NCBI RefSeq assembly: GCF_001591965.1
Contig: NZ_BCVX01000008.1
Location: forward strand, 186,001-250,000
DNA from: Lysinibacillus odysseyi 34hs-1 = NBRC 100172
Lineage (GTDB): Bacteria; Bacillota; Bacilli; Bacillales_A; Planococcaceae
Length of the DNA: 64,000 bases
Direction of reading: 5' to 3'
The notes under the pieces were generated by a model. It saw nothing but the letters and a program-made list of their open reading frames with translations. It made no database searches and was not told the DNA's origin. A program made the position numbers and the translations under genes. This document shows positions 33,509-43,700 of the stretch, piece after piece (the stretch's first letter is position 1; the number at the start of each line of letters is the position of its first letter).

Positions 33509-34231
33509 TTATGAAGGAACCGGCTCTGCATATTGTAAGATACCAAGGCGCTTCATTTCGGTAATCGCATTGTTTGCTACTTGCAGCGTCTGATAAGTAC
33601 CAGTGATAAAGCGCCACGCAGATCCATCCTGCACTACTCGCACATAATCAGGGTTAGCGATATTGTGTTTACCCAAAGCCGCCTTTGCTGCATTAGCTTG
33701 AGCTTGTGTTTTAAATGTGCCAGACTGTACCCGATATAGTTTGCCATCGTTAACACCTACAATAGCTTGGCCTTTGTCGCTTACAATCAGCTGGACTCGG
33801 AGCTTGCTGTTTGATGGTACGATGATTGTTCCCTCTAATTTGTAGCCAGCTGGTAATTGCCAGTTTGCCGGAATCTCGAAATGAGGAGCATCATATTGGC
33901 TCGCCGGCCAGGTCCCTCCCCATGTGATACCGAGCTTTTTAGCAATGGCACCCACCTTTTTCAAGATGTTCAGGTCATACAGATTTTTGGGAGGAGCTAC
34001 CGCGATATCCCATGCTCGGCGCGATGTATGGTTACTCGATTTTGTCCAAGTGACACGAGGGTGTTCCTGCTCGTACAAATAGTTTTGTCTCGCTTGTGAT
34101 CTATATGTCTCTGTTATAAAAATATCCGTAATACCAGCTTTATAACACTCTTGGAATAGAAGACGGCAGGCTAATTGTGCAGCTGCAGTTAGCTCCGATA
34201 AATCTCTGCAGGTTTCTGTAATGCTTACCAT
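33509..34231 (-). CDS. endolysin: M15 peptidase with SPOR domain
   Basis: 240 residues. N-terminal M15 (VanY/L-Ala-D-Glu peptidase-like) domain with TETYRSQARQNYLY, the zinc site SSNHTSRRAWD and DAPHFEIPANW. After a linker, a C-terminal SPOR domain (about 160-235: YRVQSGTFKTQAQANAAKAAL) for glycan binding. It cleaves host peptidoglycan at lysis. It follows XhlA and holin genes, the normal lysis order. AAAGGAGTGATATAG-type site precedes the ATG. A truncated second copy lies 1.2 kb downstream. Confidence 0.93.
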   Translation of the reverse strand: MVSITETCRDLSELTAAAQLACRLLFQECYKAGITDIFITETYRSQARQNYLYEQEHPRVTWTKSSNHTSRRAWDIAVAPPKNLYDLNILKKVGAIAKKLGITWGGTWPASQYDAPHFEIPANWQLPAGYKLEGTIIVPSNSKLRVQLIVSDKGQAIVGVNDGKLYRVQSGTFKTQAQANAAKAALGKHNIANPDYVRVVQDGSAWRFITGTYQTLQVANNAITEMKRLGILQYAEPVPS

Positions 34232-34236
34232 CTATA

Positions 34237-34488
34237 TCACTCCTTTGGCTTTTGATATCGCATGGCCTGGTAGCTATCTGATGCGCCAGCAGTCGTTGGA
34301 TCAATGATGATACCTAGCAATGCCAGGATGCTCAATACTGTCTCCGTGATTGCCGTAACCTGATCATTGTAAATGGTAATATCGACATTAAAGATGCCGG
34401 CCACTTGGTTGGCCAGCACGATTAGCAAGGCGATTAAATACACCCAAAATTGTTTGTGTTGTAGACGTACTTTCCAGTTGATTTTCAT
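34237..34488 (-). CDS. phi-LC3-family holin
   Basis: 83 residues with two membrane helices (about 13-33 and 45-63) and the family tail IIDPTTAGASDSYQAMRYQKP. Forms membrane lesions that let the endolysin reach the wall. A good AGGAGG lies upstream, and the endolysin start is five bases after its stop. Confidence 0.93.
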   Translation of the reverse strand: MKINWKVRLQHKQFWVYLIALLIVLANQVAGIFNVDITIYNDQVTAITETVLSILALLGIIIDPTTAGASDSYQAMRYQKPKE

Positions 34489-34499
34489 ACTTTATCCTC

Positions 34500-34892
34500 C
34501 TATACGATATAAGTAATTAAAAACGATACAAAAGAAATTACTAAAGCGAATACAGCAATCACGGTGCCTATTAACCATTTCCGGTCTGCGTCTGATTTTT
34601 TATCGCGCTCTCGAAATTTATCGAACAATCGATCTTTATCCTTCTCCAGCTCCGTCACTCTGGAATCTAGTAATCGAGCATCACCTTTTGCTATTTCAGC
34701 ATCTGAAGACGCTTTGAGCACACCGTCTTTCAAGTCTTTAATATCGTCATTTACTCTATCGAATTTGTTGTCTATATGCTTCAAGGTAGTCTTTATTTCC
34801 GCGTTATCCATCGACAGGCTTTGCATACTGTCTAAAATCTTTTGGGACACGTCAGCTTGTGTTAATGGGGACATCCTATCTCTCCTCGTCAT
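34500..34892 (-). CDS. xhlA: XhlA-like haemolysin/lysis-accessory protein
   Basis: About 124-130 residues: a long coiled coil (about 20-95, IDNKFDRVNDDIKDLKDGV) followed by a C-terminal membrane helix (WLIGTVIAVFALVISFVSFLI), the XhlA layout. It works with the holin at lysis. Either ATG 34892 (GGAGGGC before) or ATG 34874 (GAGGAGAGATAGG before) can start it; the second has the better site. Confidence 0.88.
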   Translation of the reverse strand: MTRRDRMSPLTQADVSQKILDSMQSLSMDNAEIKTTLKHIDNKFDRVNDDIKDLKDGVLKASSDAEIAKGDARLLDSRVTELEKDKDRLFDKFRERDKKSDADRKWLIGTVIAVFALVISFVSFLITYIV

Positions 34893-34927
34893 ATAAATAG
34901 CCCTCCACAAGCTGTGGAAGACATAAA

Positions 34928-34955
34928 AAATAACGCTAGCTTATGCTGCGTTTAC
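34928..34955 (-). terminator. terminator after the subtilase gene
   Basis: Leftward stem AACGC-AGC / GCT-GCGTT followed by ATTTTTTATG. Confidence 0.75.
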
Positions 34956-36553
34956 TAAATGGTCAAAAAATCAGCAAGTTTGATTTTCTGCCCTCTATAA
35001 TAAAATTTCGTTACTAATTGCTTTGATAAATCGGGCATAGTTGCCAACCCGTTGCCGTAATAATTCGAATTCCCGTTATCTACTGTAAGTGCATTATCCT
35101 TCAATAGCTTGTATAAGTCATCTACTCTTAAAGAAGGATAACGTTGTTTTATCAAAGCAAGCATACCAGCTACATAAGGTGCAGAGTAAGATGTACCATT
35201 CCCATATCTATAAGTGTCTTTTGTATCTTTAACAGCTAAATTAAAGTAACCAGGCGCTGCAAAATCTATGCCCTGACCGAATGAACTGAAAGGTGCCTTA
35301 TAAATATTTTTAAGACTATCCGTATAATCCGGTAAACTATCATAAAATCGTTCTACTACTGCGGCTTTAAAGTCATCAAATAGGTTGGATGCAAACCACA
35401 CACTATTATTACCATCACGAGCATCTATAATATCATGGTTACTTAATTTAATATCTGGATACGTAGGTGTTGGATCATTTGCAAAGTGAAGAGAATACTC
35501 TTGAGATGTGCGTGATCTATATACCTCCCATTTATTAGATATATTTGGCGTATATTCAAGAATAGCGTTATAACCTTCCAAGAAAAGTTTAAATTTAGAC
35601 TCTGCATTGGTGGCGGGACGCATTGAAATAGGCTTATCAGATAATAATAATCTGTACTTCGTATTAGAACTGAAATAAATTAATCTATACGGATATTGGT
35701 AATACTCACTAGGCATATCAGCAAGCATTTTTCCATTATAATTTTCTCTCTTTCTAAGGGCACTAATAACAAATACGCCAGGGTAATCTTTCCAGAGGTT
35801 TACATTTTCTTGCGAGGTTAATGAACCACTAAAAGTTAAGTCATAGCCATTATTACCTGCACTTGCTACTACAACTACATTCTTATCATAGGCATATTGA
35901 CAAGCGGCTCCTACAGCAGAATTGGTAGTGGGCTGCGAATAACTTATATTTATTACATGTGCACCGTTATCTACTGCCCATATAATACTTTTAGCCATGT
36001 CAGCGTACTCCATAGAGCCGCCATCATCTGTATTTGTTGCTTTTATAATAATCATTTTGGCATTAGGTGCAGACCCTACATAACCAAAACCATTATCCTG
36101 CATTGCTATAACAGAGGCTACAGCTGTACCATGACCACCTAAATCCTTTACATCGGCAAGCACTCCAGTACTCTTTATTGCGCTGTTTAGAATTCTAGCG
36201 CACTTATAAATAGGAAATTGTAAATCGTCATGCTCATAATCTATACCTGAGTCAATGACAGCGACAACTACACCATTCCCTTTATAGCCCTTATTATGCG
36301 CATTAGCAACGGTATTAATAAACTGCATAGGAAAGTCTGGAGATTCAGTATCATTTTTTTCTGCTTGGCCGTTTACCTCTACTGATATTATCTTCTCATG
36401 CTGTTTTAATGCATTTGCTACTTCATCGCTACATTTCACAAGTTCAAAATTAGCAAATACATTTCCGATATGTTCAGCGCCCGCATCATTCAACACTTCT
36501 AGCTTTTGCTTATTATCCAAAATATTATTAAACTCTACAATATATTGCTTCAT
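34955..36553 (-). CDS. prophage-encoded subtilase (S8 serine peptidase)
   Basis: 532 residues. Complete catalytic set: D101 (VIDSGID), H141 (GGHGTAVASV), oxyanion N234 (SAGNN) and S455 (GNGTSYSAPYVAG). Residues 1-65 (YIVEFNN...FELVKCSD) look like an I9-type inhibitor propeptide. There is no signal peptide, so it stays inside until lysis or is built into the particle. An insertion of about 145 residues (270-415) lies between N234 and S455. GGAGTGAGTTA precedes the ATG at 36553. It sits between a tail-fibre-type gene and the lysis cassette. Confidence 0.92.
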   Translation of the reverse strand: MKQYIVEFNNILDNKQKLEVLNDAGAEHIGNVFANFELVKCSDEVANALKQHEKIISVEVNGQAEKNDTESPDFPMQFINTVANAHNKGYKGNGVVVAVIDSGIDYEHDDLQFPIYKCARILNSAIKSTGVLADVKDLGGHGTAVASVIAMQDNGFGYVGSAPNAKMIIIKATNTDDGGSMEYADMAKSIIWAVDNGAHVINISYSQPTTNSAVGAACQYAYDKNVVVVASAGNNGYDLTFSGSLTSQENVNLWKDYPGVFVISALRKRENYNGKMLADMPSEYYQYPYRLIYFSSNTKYRLLLSDKPISMRPATNAESKFKLFLEGYNAILEYTPNISNKWEVYRSRTSQEYSLHFANDPTPTYPDIKLSNHDIIDARDGNNSVWFASNLFDDFKAAVVERFYDSLPDYTDSLKNIYKAPFSSFGQGIDFAAPGYFNLAVKDTKDTYRYGNGTSYSAPYVAGMLALIKQRYPSLRVDDLYKLLKDNALTVDNGNSNYYGNGLATMPDLSKQLVTKFYYRGQKIKLADFLTI

Positions 36554-36557
36554 TAAC

Positions 36558-36890
36558 TCACTCCTTAATGATGTAGAAGGAACCATTATTCTTTTCTGTA
36601 TCAGTTAGTGCGTCGTATTCACCTTGAGCTAGCAATACAGTGCCGGTGTTTCCGCCGCCTCCCCCAATATGTTGCGTTGTCATTACAACCCACTTATGGT
36701 TCACACTATCCCACACCTGAGGGATTACGCTCCCCAGCTGATCACGCAATAATTTCGTCCGGCTAAAATCAATGTCCCCGTTTGTAACAGTGGAGCCGTC
36801 CAGCGTATTGACCGTAAACATGCCTAACTCCTCGTTAAAATGCTGCGGTACTGGACTGCCTAATGCGTCTCTGATTAATTTTTCTTCCAT
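36558..36890 (-). CDS. tail-fibre-associated small protein, 110 residues
   Basis: Contains two similar repeats, LIRDALGSPVPQHFNEELGMF and LLRDQLGSVIPQVWDSVNHKW, then a Gly-rich hinge (GGGGGN) and a C-terminal domain EYDALTDTEKNNGSFYIIKE of the sort often seen at the end of phage tail-fibre or base-plate proteins. AAGGAG precedes the ATG. Followed at once by the subtilase. Likely structural or an adaptor. Confidence 0.7.
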   Translation of the reverse strand: MEEKLIRDALGSPVPQHFNEELGMFTVNTLDGSTVTNGDIDFSRTKLLRDQLGSVIPQVWDSVNHKWVVMTTQHIGGGGGNTGTVLLAQGEYDALTDTEKNNGSFYIIKE

Positions 36891-36907
36891 ATAAACATCT
36901 CCTTTTC

Positions 36908-36942
36908 AATGCAAAAACCTTCTCGTAGTAATGAGAAGGTTT
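36908..36942 (-). terminator. terminator after the beta-helix gene
   Basis: Leftward stem AAACCTTCTC / GAGAAGGTTTTTG. Confidence 0.85.
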
Positions 36943-38092
36943 AATTTACGGTTAATTTTGTTAAGGGGATAGAGTTGCATTTAACGACTTTAGGTCTTTT
37001 AAAAGTCGGGTAGCTTTTACCTTCACTAATTTGCCAAATACTATTAAAATCCCAACCCTCATAATTATTTTTAGATTTCATCTGAATCGTTGTCCTTGCT
37101 CCCTCGGTGTTAGTCGGGCCAATTGCCTCCCAATACTGCGAGTAAGCAACACCATCTATAGGTCTTGCGCTATACATTGGTGGTGGCCACCAGGAAGGAG
37201 GCTGCGTCCAACCAGGCTCCCAATAGGAATAATCTTTATCGCTCTGCATTTGAATACATTTATAAAGATTCCCGTCTGTACCCTTCACAAAGTCGGTACC
37301 ATCATAATAATATCTACCCGGTTCCCAATCGTCCCCTCCAAGTGTATTACAATCAAAAAACGAATTATGGAATCCGTAATCATCCCGGCGATTGATACAC
37401 GGGAAATATATATATCGTGCCCTTGTAAATGATAATACGGTATATGAGTTATATACATTTCCCGACTCATTGTTTGTGTGTACAATCGTACCTATTTCGT
37501 ACACATCATCAACTGTTAGAAAAGCATAAGAGTCATGTATTTCCCCACCATTGAAAACAACCAGTCCTGCTGCAAAACCCGTCTGTGAAATTTGTAAATG
37601 GGCTGAACATTTTTTAATTACACAATCCTGATCACTTATATTGGCAATACCTGCACCACCTGCACTACTGTATGAACTGGAGGAAACGTCCAATATGGCA
37701 CCTTGTACATGACAGTTTTCTATTACAGTACCTTCATTTATCGTATTACATAAAAGGGCTGAACGTGTCTTACCATTATTGGGAACAGGATATACGTTTG
37801 CGTTATTTAAGTGTATATTTTTAAGTATTGCTCTCGAACATCGGTCAAATAGAGCTGTACCGTCACCAACGCCTCGAATGGTTACATTGTTTAATAAGAA
37901 GTTGTCCCCATCATATACACCCGAAAATATATTGCCCTCTTCTGTGCCTATCGGTGCTATTTCATCCTCACTAAAATCAATATCCTTTATCTGTCGGAAG
38001 TGTGCGGAAAGATGGGCGTTAATTAACAAAAAATCTTCTACGGTGCTTATTAAATAAGGTTTTTGTAATGTCCCCTCTCCTCCACTAAACAT
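36941..38092 (-). CDS. beta-helix tail protein (candidate receptor-binding)
   Basis: 383 residues from MFSGGEG. Repeating short strands with GLUG-like motif (FSGGEGTLQKPYLISTVEDF start, GVYDGDNFLLNNVTIRGVG, ILKNIHLNNANVYP, VIENCHVQGAI) fit a right-handed parallel beta-helix. A WEPG repeat appears later. Such proteins make tail fibres or spikes that bind or degrade surface glycans. The ATG at 38092 is inside the stop region of the preceding gene and has AGAAGG before it; the longer frame upstream is in overlap. Confidence 0.8.
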   Translation of the reverse strand: MFSGGEGTLQKPYLISTVEDFLLINAHLSAHFRQIKDIDFSEDEIAPIGTEEGNIFSGVYDGDNFLLNNVTIRGVGDGTALFDRCSRAILKNIHLNNANVYPVPNNGKTRSALLCNTINEGTVIENCHVQGAILDVSSSSYSSAGGAGIANISDQDCVIKKCSAHLQISQTGFAAGLVVFNGGEIHDSYAFLTVDDVYEIGTIVHTNNESGNVYNSYTVLSFTRARYIYFPCINRRDDYGFHNSFFDCNTLGGDDWEPGRYYYDGTDFVKGTDGNLYKCIQMQSDKDYSYWEPGWTQPPSWWPPPMYSARPIDGVAYSQYWEAIGPTNTEGARTTIQMKSKNNYEGWDFNSIWQISEGKSYPTFKRPKVVKCNSIPLTKLTVN

Positions 38093-40403
38093 CTTCGGCA
38101 CCTTCTTCCGTCCCTTTAAGTAGGCAAATAGCTTGCATACTAACTTCCACATCCGGCATCTCGCCTTCTCCCCAATTAGCTTTAATCTCAACGGAGGTAT
38201 ACTTGGCATTTGTTTCTTTCGCCTTTGCCACTAGGATAATTGGAGTGGATAATCCGGTATCACCAATTACTCCGGTTGTAATAGATTTAACCTCGTCATA
38301 CCCATCAACATTATCAAATTGATATGACATATCGTTTGAGAGTGGGCACGTTGCAAATTCGATTCGGTATTGATCTTCCCGGTATTGCTTTGTGTAGTTA
38401 AATTTAACCCCATAATATTGCTTTTCTTGGCCTTTCGTAAGCGTCACAATAATGGCAGTATTTCCGTTTGGCAGCACAGTAGGGGCATTGTAATTGATGG
38501 ATGCACCCGACTGATTTTTAACGGTAATCGTCGCATCTTTATATTCTTCTTTTAAAGATAAGAATAAACCAGTAAACTCAGCTTCCTTCGAGTATTCAAT
38601 TTCCGCAAGAATATCAGCCGAATTTGGAGACTCGATTTGTACACCTTCCATTGCCAAGCAGTCCACATCACCAATACGAAATTCAGAGAGCCAGTAACTC
38701 TTTCCCGGCTTTCCAATTTGAAATCGAATACCGAACGCTTTAATAAACGATTTATCAACATTGGCTGCCGTAAGGCTTTCATAGGGTTCTTTCGTGATCA
38801 CCATAATCACCGAGTCGTCTTTTGCCGTGGGAACCTCCATAATCCGTGCATTGGCAAAAGGCATTTTCCGGACTTCGGTAGTCGTCTTACTTGCCACAAT
38901 TTTCGTGTGGATAAACGTTAAATAATGATTTTTGTATTGCTCTTTCAAAGAAGCGTAAATCCCTTTTAACTTTTCTGTTTCATATTCCCATAGCGCATGA
39001 GGATGTAGTTTCTGCCCTTTGATATACGCTTTTACCGCATCTGTACATTCGATATCGTCAAAGGTTAAAGCGTCCACGGTACCGACCTTAAAGTGCTCCA
39101 AAAAACCGTCTGCATTGTCATTAATTAAAAAACGGACACCATAGGCTTCTATGAAGGTTGCATTTTCTCCGTCTTCTACAATAGGAACCTTACCATTGAC
39201 CAGATCAGCAAACGGCACTTTTGTAATGACTAAAGTGACCGAGACCGAAATATTTTTCTGTGGCAGCACAAGCGAGCTAACGGTAGGATTCGGCAGCTCA
39301 TAAAAATTTGTGGTCAGTCCGCTGTCCGTTTCCGTGGTAATGATGGCCGTTAATTTGTGACTGCTGTAATCCGATTTTAAAGAGGCAAATACTCCGGTTT
39401 GATTTTCCGTTAGTTCCACATCTGCTGAAGGAATCACGCCTTGTAAGGACGTGTCCTTGATGTAATCCAAAACGGCACTTTTGGCATCGATCTTGTCCTC
39501 CAATGCCAGGCAGTCAATTTTCCCAACTTTAAATTGAGCGAGGTGGCCTTTATCCTCTTCTTCCTTTTCATCCTTTTTTTCTTCTTCGTATGAAACATAA
39601 TCCCGGATGATTTGCCCTACATCAAGCTGTGGAATTTCTTTGAATAAAGGGTTATATCGCTTTCCTACAATACGCTCAACAGCGTGAATGGCCAAATCCG
39701 TATCAATCATTGTCACGGTATCGCCAAGCTCTGCAGAGGCAATATCCCGCTTCTGTGCGCCTGTCATTTTGCTGAAATCGATGATTTCTACCTCATGGGC
39801 ATATTCAAGTGCAAAATTATCATTCAAGTCAATTTTCTGCTGGATGGATTCAATGTTTTTTCCGACTTCCAAAATCAGTCCTTTATTTGCTCCGCGCTGA
39901 GGATGGATGATAACGGAAAATTGCTTGTACTCCACCTCCAGCCCATTTTGACGGGCAAACTCATTGATCCGGCTTCTCCCGCCTTTTGCACTTGGCCGGT
40001 ACTGATAATATCCTCCTGCCAAGTCCACAAGCTGGAAAACACCCATTCCCCATACACGGGGCAGGATGTCTCCTGGTGAACCCTCATAGATTTCCTCTTC
40101 GCCCTCCACAACATAGGGAGCAGCAAACGGATCATTTAAAAGATAACTGATATGCTCTAGGTTAAGCTTGATGGACTTACTGTTGTTACGCTGCTTGTCG
40201 ATGCCGGCAATGATAAAGTAATCCCCTTCGATTTCTAAAAGGTTAGGGTATTGCAAGAAGGGAGGAAACTTATTTTCCGCTATTTCTACGTCTGCCGTGT
40301 ACTGATCATTGATGACTTCATACACTTCAGCATCTACAATATTCTGTAGTTTTCCTACTTCGGTCGAGGCTCCTGAATTTAGGACTCTAATGCTGTAGCT
40401 CAT
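38085..40403 (-). CDS. phage tail tip protein (Tal/minor structural type)
   Basis: 772 residues. The N-terminal 260 residues resemble the phage-lambda-gpJ/Gp18-like tail-associated fold (MSYSIRVLNSGAS start; YPNLLEIEGDYFIIAGIDKQ; YVSYEEEKKDEKE end). The rest has three tandem beta repeats of about 160 residues beginning FKVGKIDCLALED, FKVGTVDALTFDD and FRIGDVDCLAMEG. ATG overlaps the Dit gene stop. It forms the tail tip with Dit and probably holds the fibre proteins. Confidence 0.85.
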   Translation of the reverse strand: MSYSIRVLNSGASTEVGKLQNIVDAEVYEVINDQYTADVEIAENKFPPFLQYPNLLEIEGDYFIIAGIDKQRNNSKSIKLNLEHISYLLNDPFAAPYVVEGEEEIYEGSPGDILPRVWGMGVFQLVDLAGGYYQYRPSAKGGRSRINEFARQNGLEVEYKQFSVIIHPQRGANKGLILEVGKNIESIQQKIDLNDNFALEYAHEVEIIDFSKMTGAQKRDIASAELGDTVTMIDTDLAIHAVERIVGKRYNPLFKEIPQLDVGQIIRDYVSYEEEKKDEKEEEDKGHLAQFKVGKIDCLALEDKIDAKSAVLDYIKDTSLQGVIPSADVELTENQTGVFASLKSDYSSHKLTAIITTETDSGLTTNFYELPNPTVSSLVLPQKNISVSVTLVITKVPFADLVNGKVPIVEDGENATFIEAYGVRFLINDNADGFLEHFKVGTVDALTFDDIECTDAVKAYIKGQKLHPHALWEYETEKLKGIYASLKEQYKNHYLTFIHTKIVASKTTTEVRKMPFANARIMEVPTAKDDSVIMVITKEPYESLTAANVDKSFIKAFGIRFQIGKPGKSYWLSEFRIGDVDCLAMEGVQIESPNSADILAEIEYSKEAEFTGLFLSLKEEYKDATITVKNQSGASINYNAPTVLPNGNTAIIVTLTKGQEKQYYGVKFNYTKQYREDQYRIEFATCPLSNDMSYQFDNVDGYDEVKSITTGVIGDTGLSTPIILVAKAKETNAKYTSVEIKANWGEGEMPDVEVSMQAICLLKGTEEGAEDV

Positions 40404-40789
40404 GCCGGTACCATATCGGGAGAGCACCGGAACGTTGCCCAGAAGATTCCGTCCTCCACAATCCTTTCGATATTGTCGCTTGATACGAATTTAGCCATAT
40501 ATGCCCATCCGGAGTCTTTTGCAAATATCAATTTTTCTTTGTCGTCTGACTTGAAGTAAGTACGCAGTGCCCGGCAGGCATCGTAATGGCTTTGGCCCGG
40601 AGGAGGCTCGAGCAGAAACTGGATCCGGACTTCGAGATCCCCCTCCGTTTTATCACCAATAACAATGTCGCCGCTAACTTTTGGTAGTTTGATAAAAGAA
40701 TCGCTAAAAGGTCCAAAAAGGGGGCGCTCAACGTCCATGACTTCAAGCCCCACCTGTGAACAAGGGATGCCCTTGAATGTTACGCTCAT
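40400..40789 (-). CDS. distal tail (Dit)-like protein, short form
   Basis: 129 residues: SVTFKGIPCSQVGLEVMDVERPLFGPF and HYDACRALRTYFKSDDKEKLIF resemble the N-terminal domain of the siphovirus distal tail proteins, joining tube and tip. It lacks the C-terminal galectin-like domain found in longer Dits. Gene order after the tape measure supports the call. Confidence 0.82.
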   Translation of the reverse strand: MSVTFKGIPCSQVGLEVMDVERPLFGPFSDSFIKLPKVSGDIVIGDKTEGDLEVRIQFLLEPPPGQSHYDACRALRTYFKSDDKEKLIFAKDSGWAYMAKFVSSDNIERIVEDGIFWATFRCSPDMVPA

Positions 40790-40790
40790 G

Positions 40791-43700
40791 CTATTTCCCC
40801 TTTCTGTTTTTTTGTTGTAAGGTATAAAATTCGCGCGCTACTTTTTTGATATCCGCTTCTTCTCGTAAATGGAAAACAGCCCCTTCTAACATACGCGCAT
40901 AGTTATGCTGGATAACTTGAGGTTCTTGCTGCCCTCCAGATGCCTTAAACATGGCATTCCCAATCGTCCCTAAAACGCGCTCGTTCAATGGGAGGATTGC
41001 CTCCGGACCCGCTTCTCCGCCTGCGAGTAGTGAATTTCCAGTAGCACCAAAGACAGTAGGACCTGTCATGATGCCGCCTTTTGCAAACCACTTAATATCG
41101 ATTTTTGGAAGCCCCTCGTCGAACCAATCCAACGGGTTAATGGATCCCTTAATGCTGAATTTCGGGACTTTTAATTTTGGCCAATCAAACTCAAATTTGA
41201 AGAAGCTTTTGATTTTATCGATGGCCGACTTTACTGCATCACGTGCCTTTTCAATGGGTCCTTTAATTGCCGAATAAATGCCGTTCCATTTTTCCTTAAC
41301 GGTTGCTAGCATGTCGCTAAAGGAGAAGAAACCTTTGATTTTGCTGACGACTGTTTTTGCTATCTCTAAAATTTTGGACCAGATATCTGAAAAGAATTTG
41401 GACGTGGCCGTGAAAATTTCTACTGTTTTATTTTTAATAGTGCTCCAGTTATCAACAATGGCTTTCACTAAAATGCCAATCGGACCCGTTATGACGGCAA
41501 GGATGGTTGCCCAATTTTCCTTTAAAAAGCTGACAATGGCACCACCCACAGATTTAAAGATGCCAATTACGGTGTCCCATAACTTTTGGAAAAAGCCTGC
41601 TATAGAATCCCAGTGTTTAATAATCAAAGGTACGACGGTGGTCAACACTGCAATCGCTATCCCGATTGGTCCCGTTAAGGCGCTAAAAGCTCTCATCAGC
41701 AACGGCAACACTTTAGATGCAAGATTAGCAAGCACACCGGAGAGCCCTAGTCCACCCCCACCCAGACCGATAACACTTGCAACAGCCGTGACAATAGGCG
41801 CCAGTCCGGCGAGGAGGCCCATGAATATGCCAATAGCTGAGCCAATTGCTACGATAGCCGATGCAAGTTCTGGATTTTTAGACATCCATTCTGCGATGGC
41901 ACCTATTACATCGGCTATCACATTTAACAAAGGATCCAGCGCTACTTTTAAATCGGAAACTGCTTGCTGTAGCTTCACCATAGCGCTCTCATCTATATCA
42001 TCCATATCTTTATTTAAAGATTTTTGAGACTTGTTCAATTCCTGCAAGGCGCCATCAGCATTTAAAATGGAATCGATAATGTTCTGCCCTTGGTCTTCCC
42101 ACATCGTTCCAAAAAGCTCGGTTCCTATAGCGTTTTTCAGGGTCGCATCTTCCAGACCGTTAAGCCACCGAGTCATATCCTCGAAAGCTTTAGCACCTTC
42201 GTCTCCGCCTTTTGCGATAGCTTTTCCCCAGCTTTCGAGTTGACCCTCAATAGCCTTATAAGCTGCAGAATCAGGTGGATTTTTCGCTAAATCAAGCTTT
42301 TGTTGATTCATCTCACGGAAAGAGCTTAATTCTGCCTGGTGTGATTCACGGACGGCAGATAATTCAGCATTTAGTCGCTCACTTAACGCTTCTTTTCGGG
42401 TCGCATGTTCTTCTCGGAGCGATTCGAGTTTTGCTCGATTCGTTTCCTTATAGGCATTGATTTCGGCTGTATTTGCCTCTTTTAGAAGTTTCAGTCGTTC
42501 CTGGTTGGATGCCTTCAAAGAAGCTTTTTCAGCGTCCTGACGCTCTTTCATGGCTTTTTTATCAGCATCCAGCTGTTCTTTCGTCTGCTCTTTTTTCTCG
42601 TCGTATTCTGACTTTAAGGCATCCTTTTGTTCGTCGAATGCTTCTTTGATAGAGTCCTTCTGAGTACGGAGACTTTCAATTTGTGCCTGGCGTTCCTCTT
42701 TTACCTTTTCGATCCGGAGCGATTCTTCGAAATCGCGCAGGGCCTTTGTGGCATCCTGCCGGTCCTTCGCATTTTTTGCTGTCCGGATTTTAGCCTGAAG
42801 CTCGGATCGTTTCTCGGCATTCTCCCTCTCTTTACGCCGCTTGTCCTCTGCTGCCTGGGTAGCATTGATTTGCGCTATCTCATCCTCAATTGCTTTAACC
42901 TTGCGATAGCGCTCCTCATCAATCAGCTTTAATCTCTCATTGTACTCCTTATCGATCAGCGCAATTTTGGCATCTGCTGCTTTTTCATAAGCCTCGAGTT
43001 CGGCTTCTAGGGAATTCTCCAGTTCGTCCAGCTGCTTCGCATACATTTTTTCTGCTTCTTCATATTGCTTTTCCAGAGACTTTTCTTTTGCCGTCTCCTG
43101 TTTTTCATATGACTTTTCAGCCGCCCTGTACTCGTTATCCAACGCCTTATCTAATGCTTTTTTCTGGTTGTCGTAAGACTTGGAAATGGCATTGTAGCGT
43201 CTTTCGAGTGACTTGGAGAGTGCGTCCTCCTGCTTGGCAAATGTGCTGGACATAGCCGCTAGTTGTTCGTCAGTGGCTGCTTTTGTGTTGTCCACAACAG
43301 ACTTAACAGCATCTTTCATGCTATTGGATAGGCCCACGCCCATCTCTGCTGCTCTAATACGTCCTTCTTTCAAACCGTCGAGGAGATTATCGATATTAAA
43401 AGAATCTGCTGCTGCAGCTGCTGCCATGATTCCCTTTATCTCTTTTGCCTGGAAGCCGGCGCGCTGCAGTTGAGTTCCGTATTCGGCAATGATATCCAGT
43501 TGTTCAGGTGGAAAACCGACTTTCAATAGGCTATTAATCAAATCCAGCGCCGCTTTATCGCTAATTTTTAAAGCTTTCGAAACTTCATTCGTTTCCTGCA
43601 CCAATTCAACAAAATCGATACCTTGATACGACTTTGTAATTACGGCAGCCCCAGTAACAATGGCCCGATTCGCTTCATCGGAAGCATTCTTATTGAGCGC

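Noticed and set aside
33399-33617. Leftward frame of 72 codons over the endolysin 3' end
   Set aside because: Out of frame with the endolysin, crosses the repeat and terminator.
41278-42027. Long rightward frame (249 codons) inside the tape measure gene
   Set aside because: Antisense shadow of the coiled-coil gene; no ribosome site or promoter.
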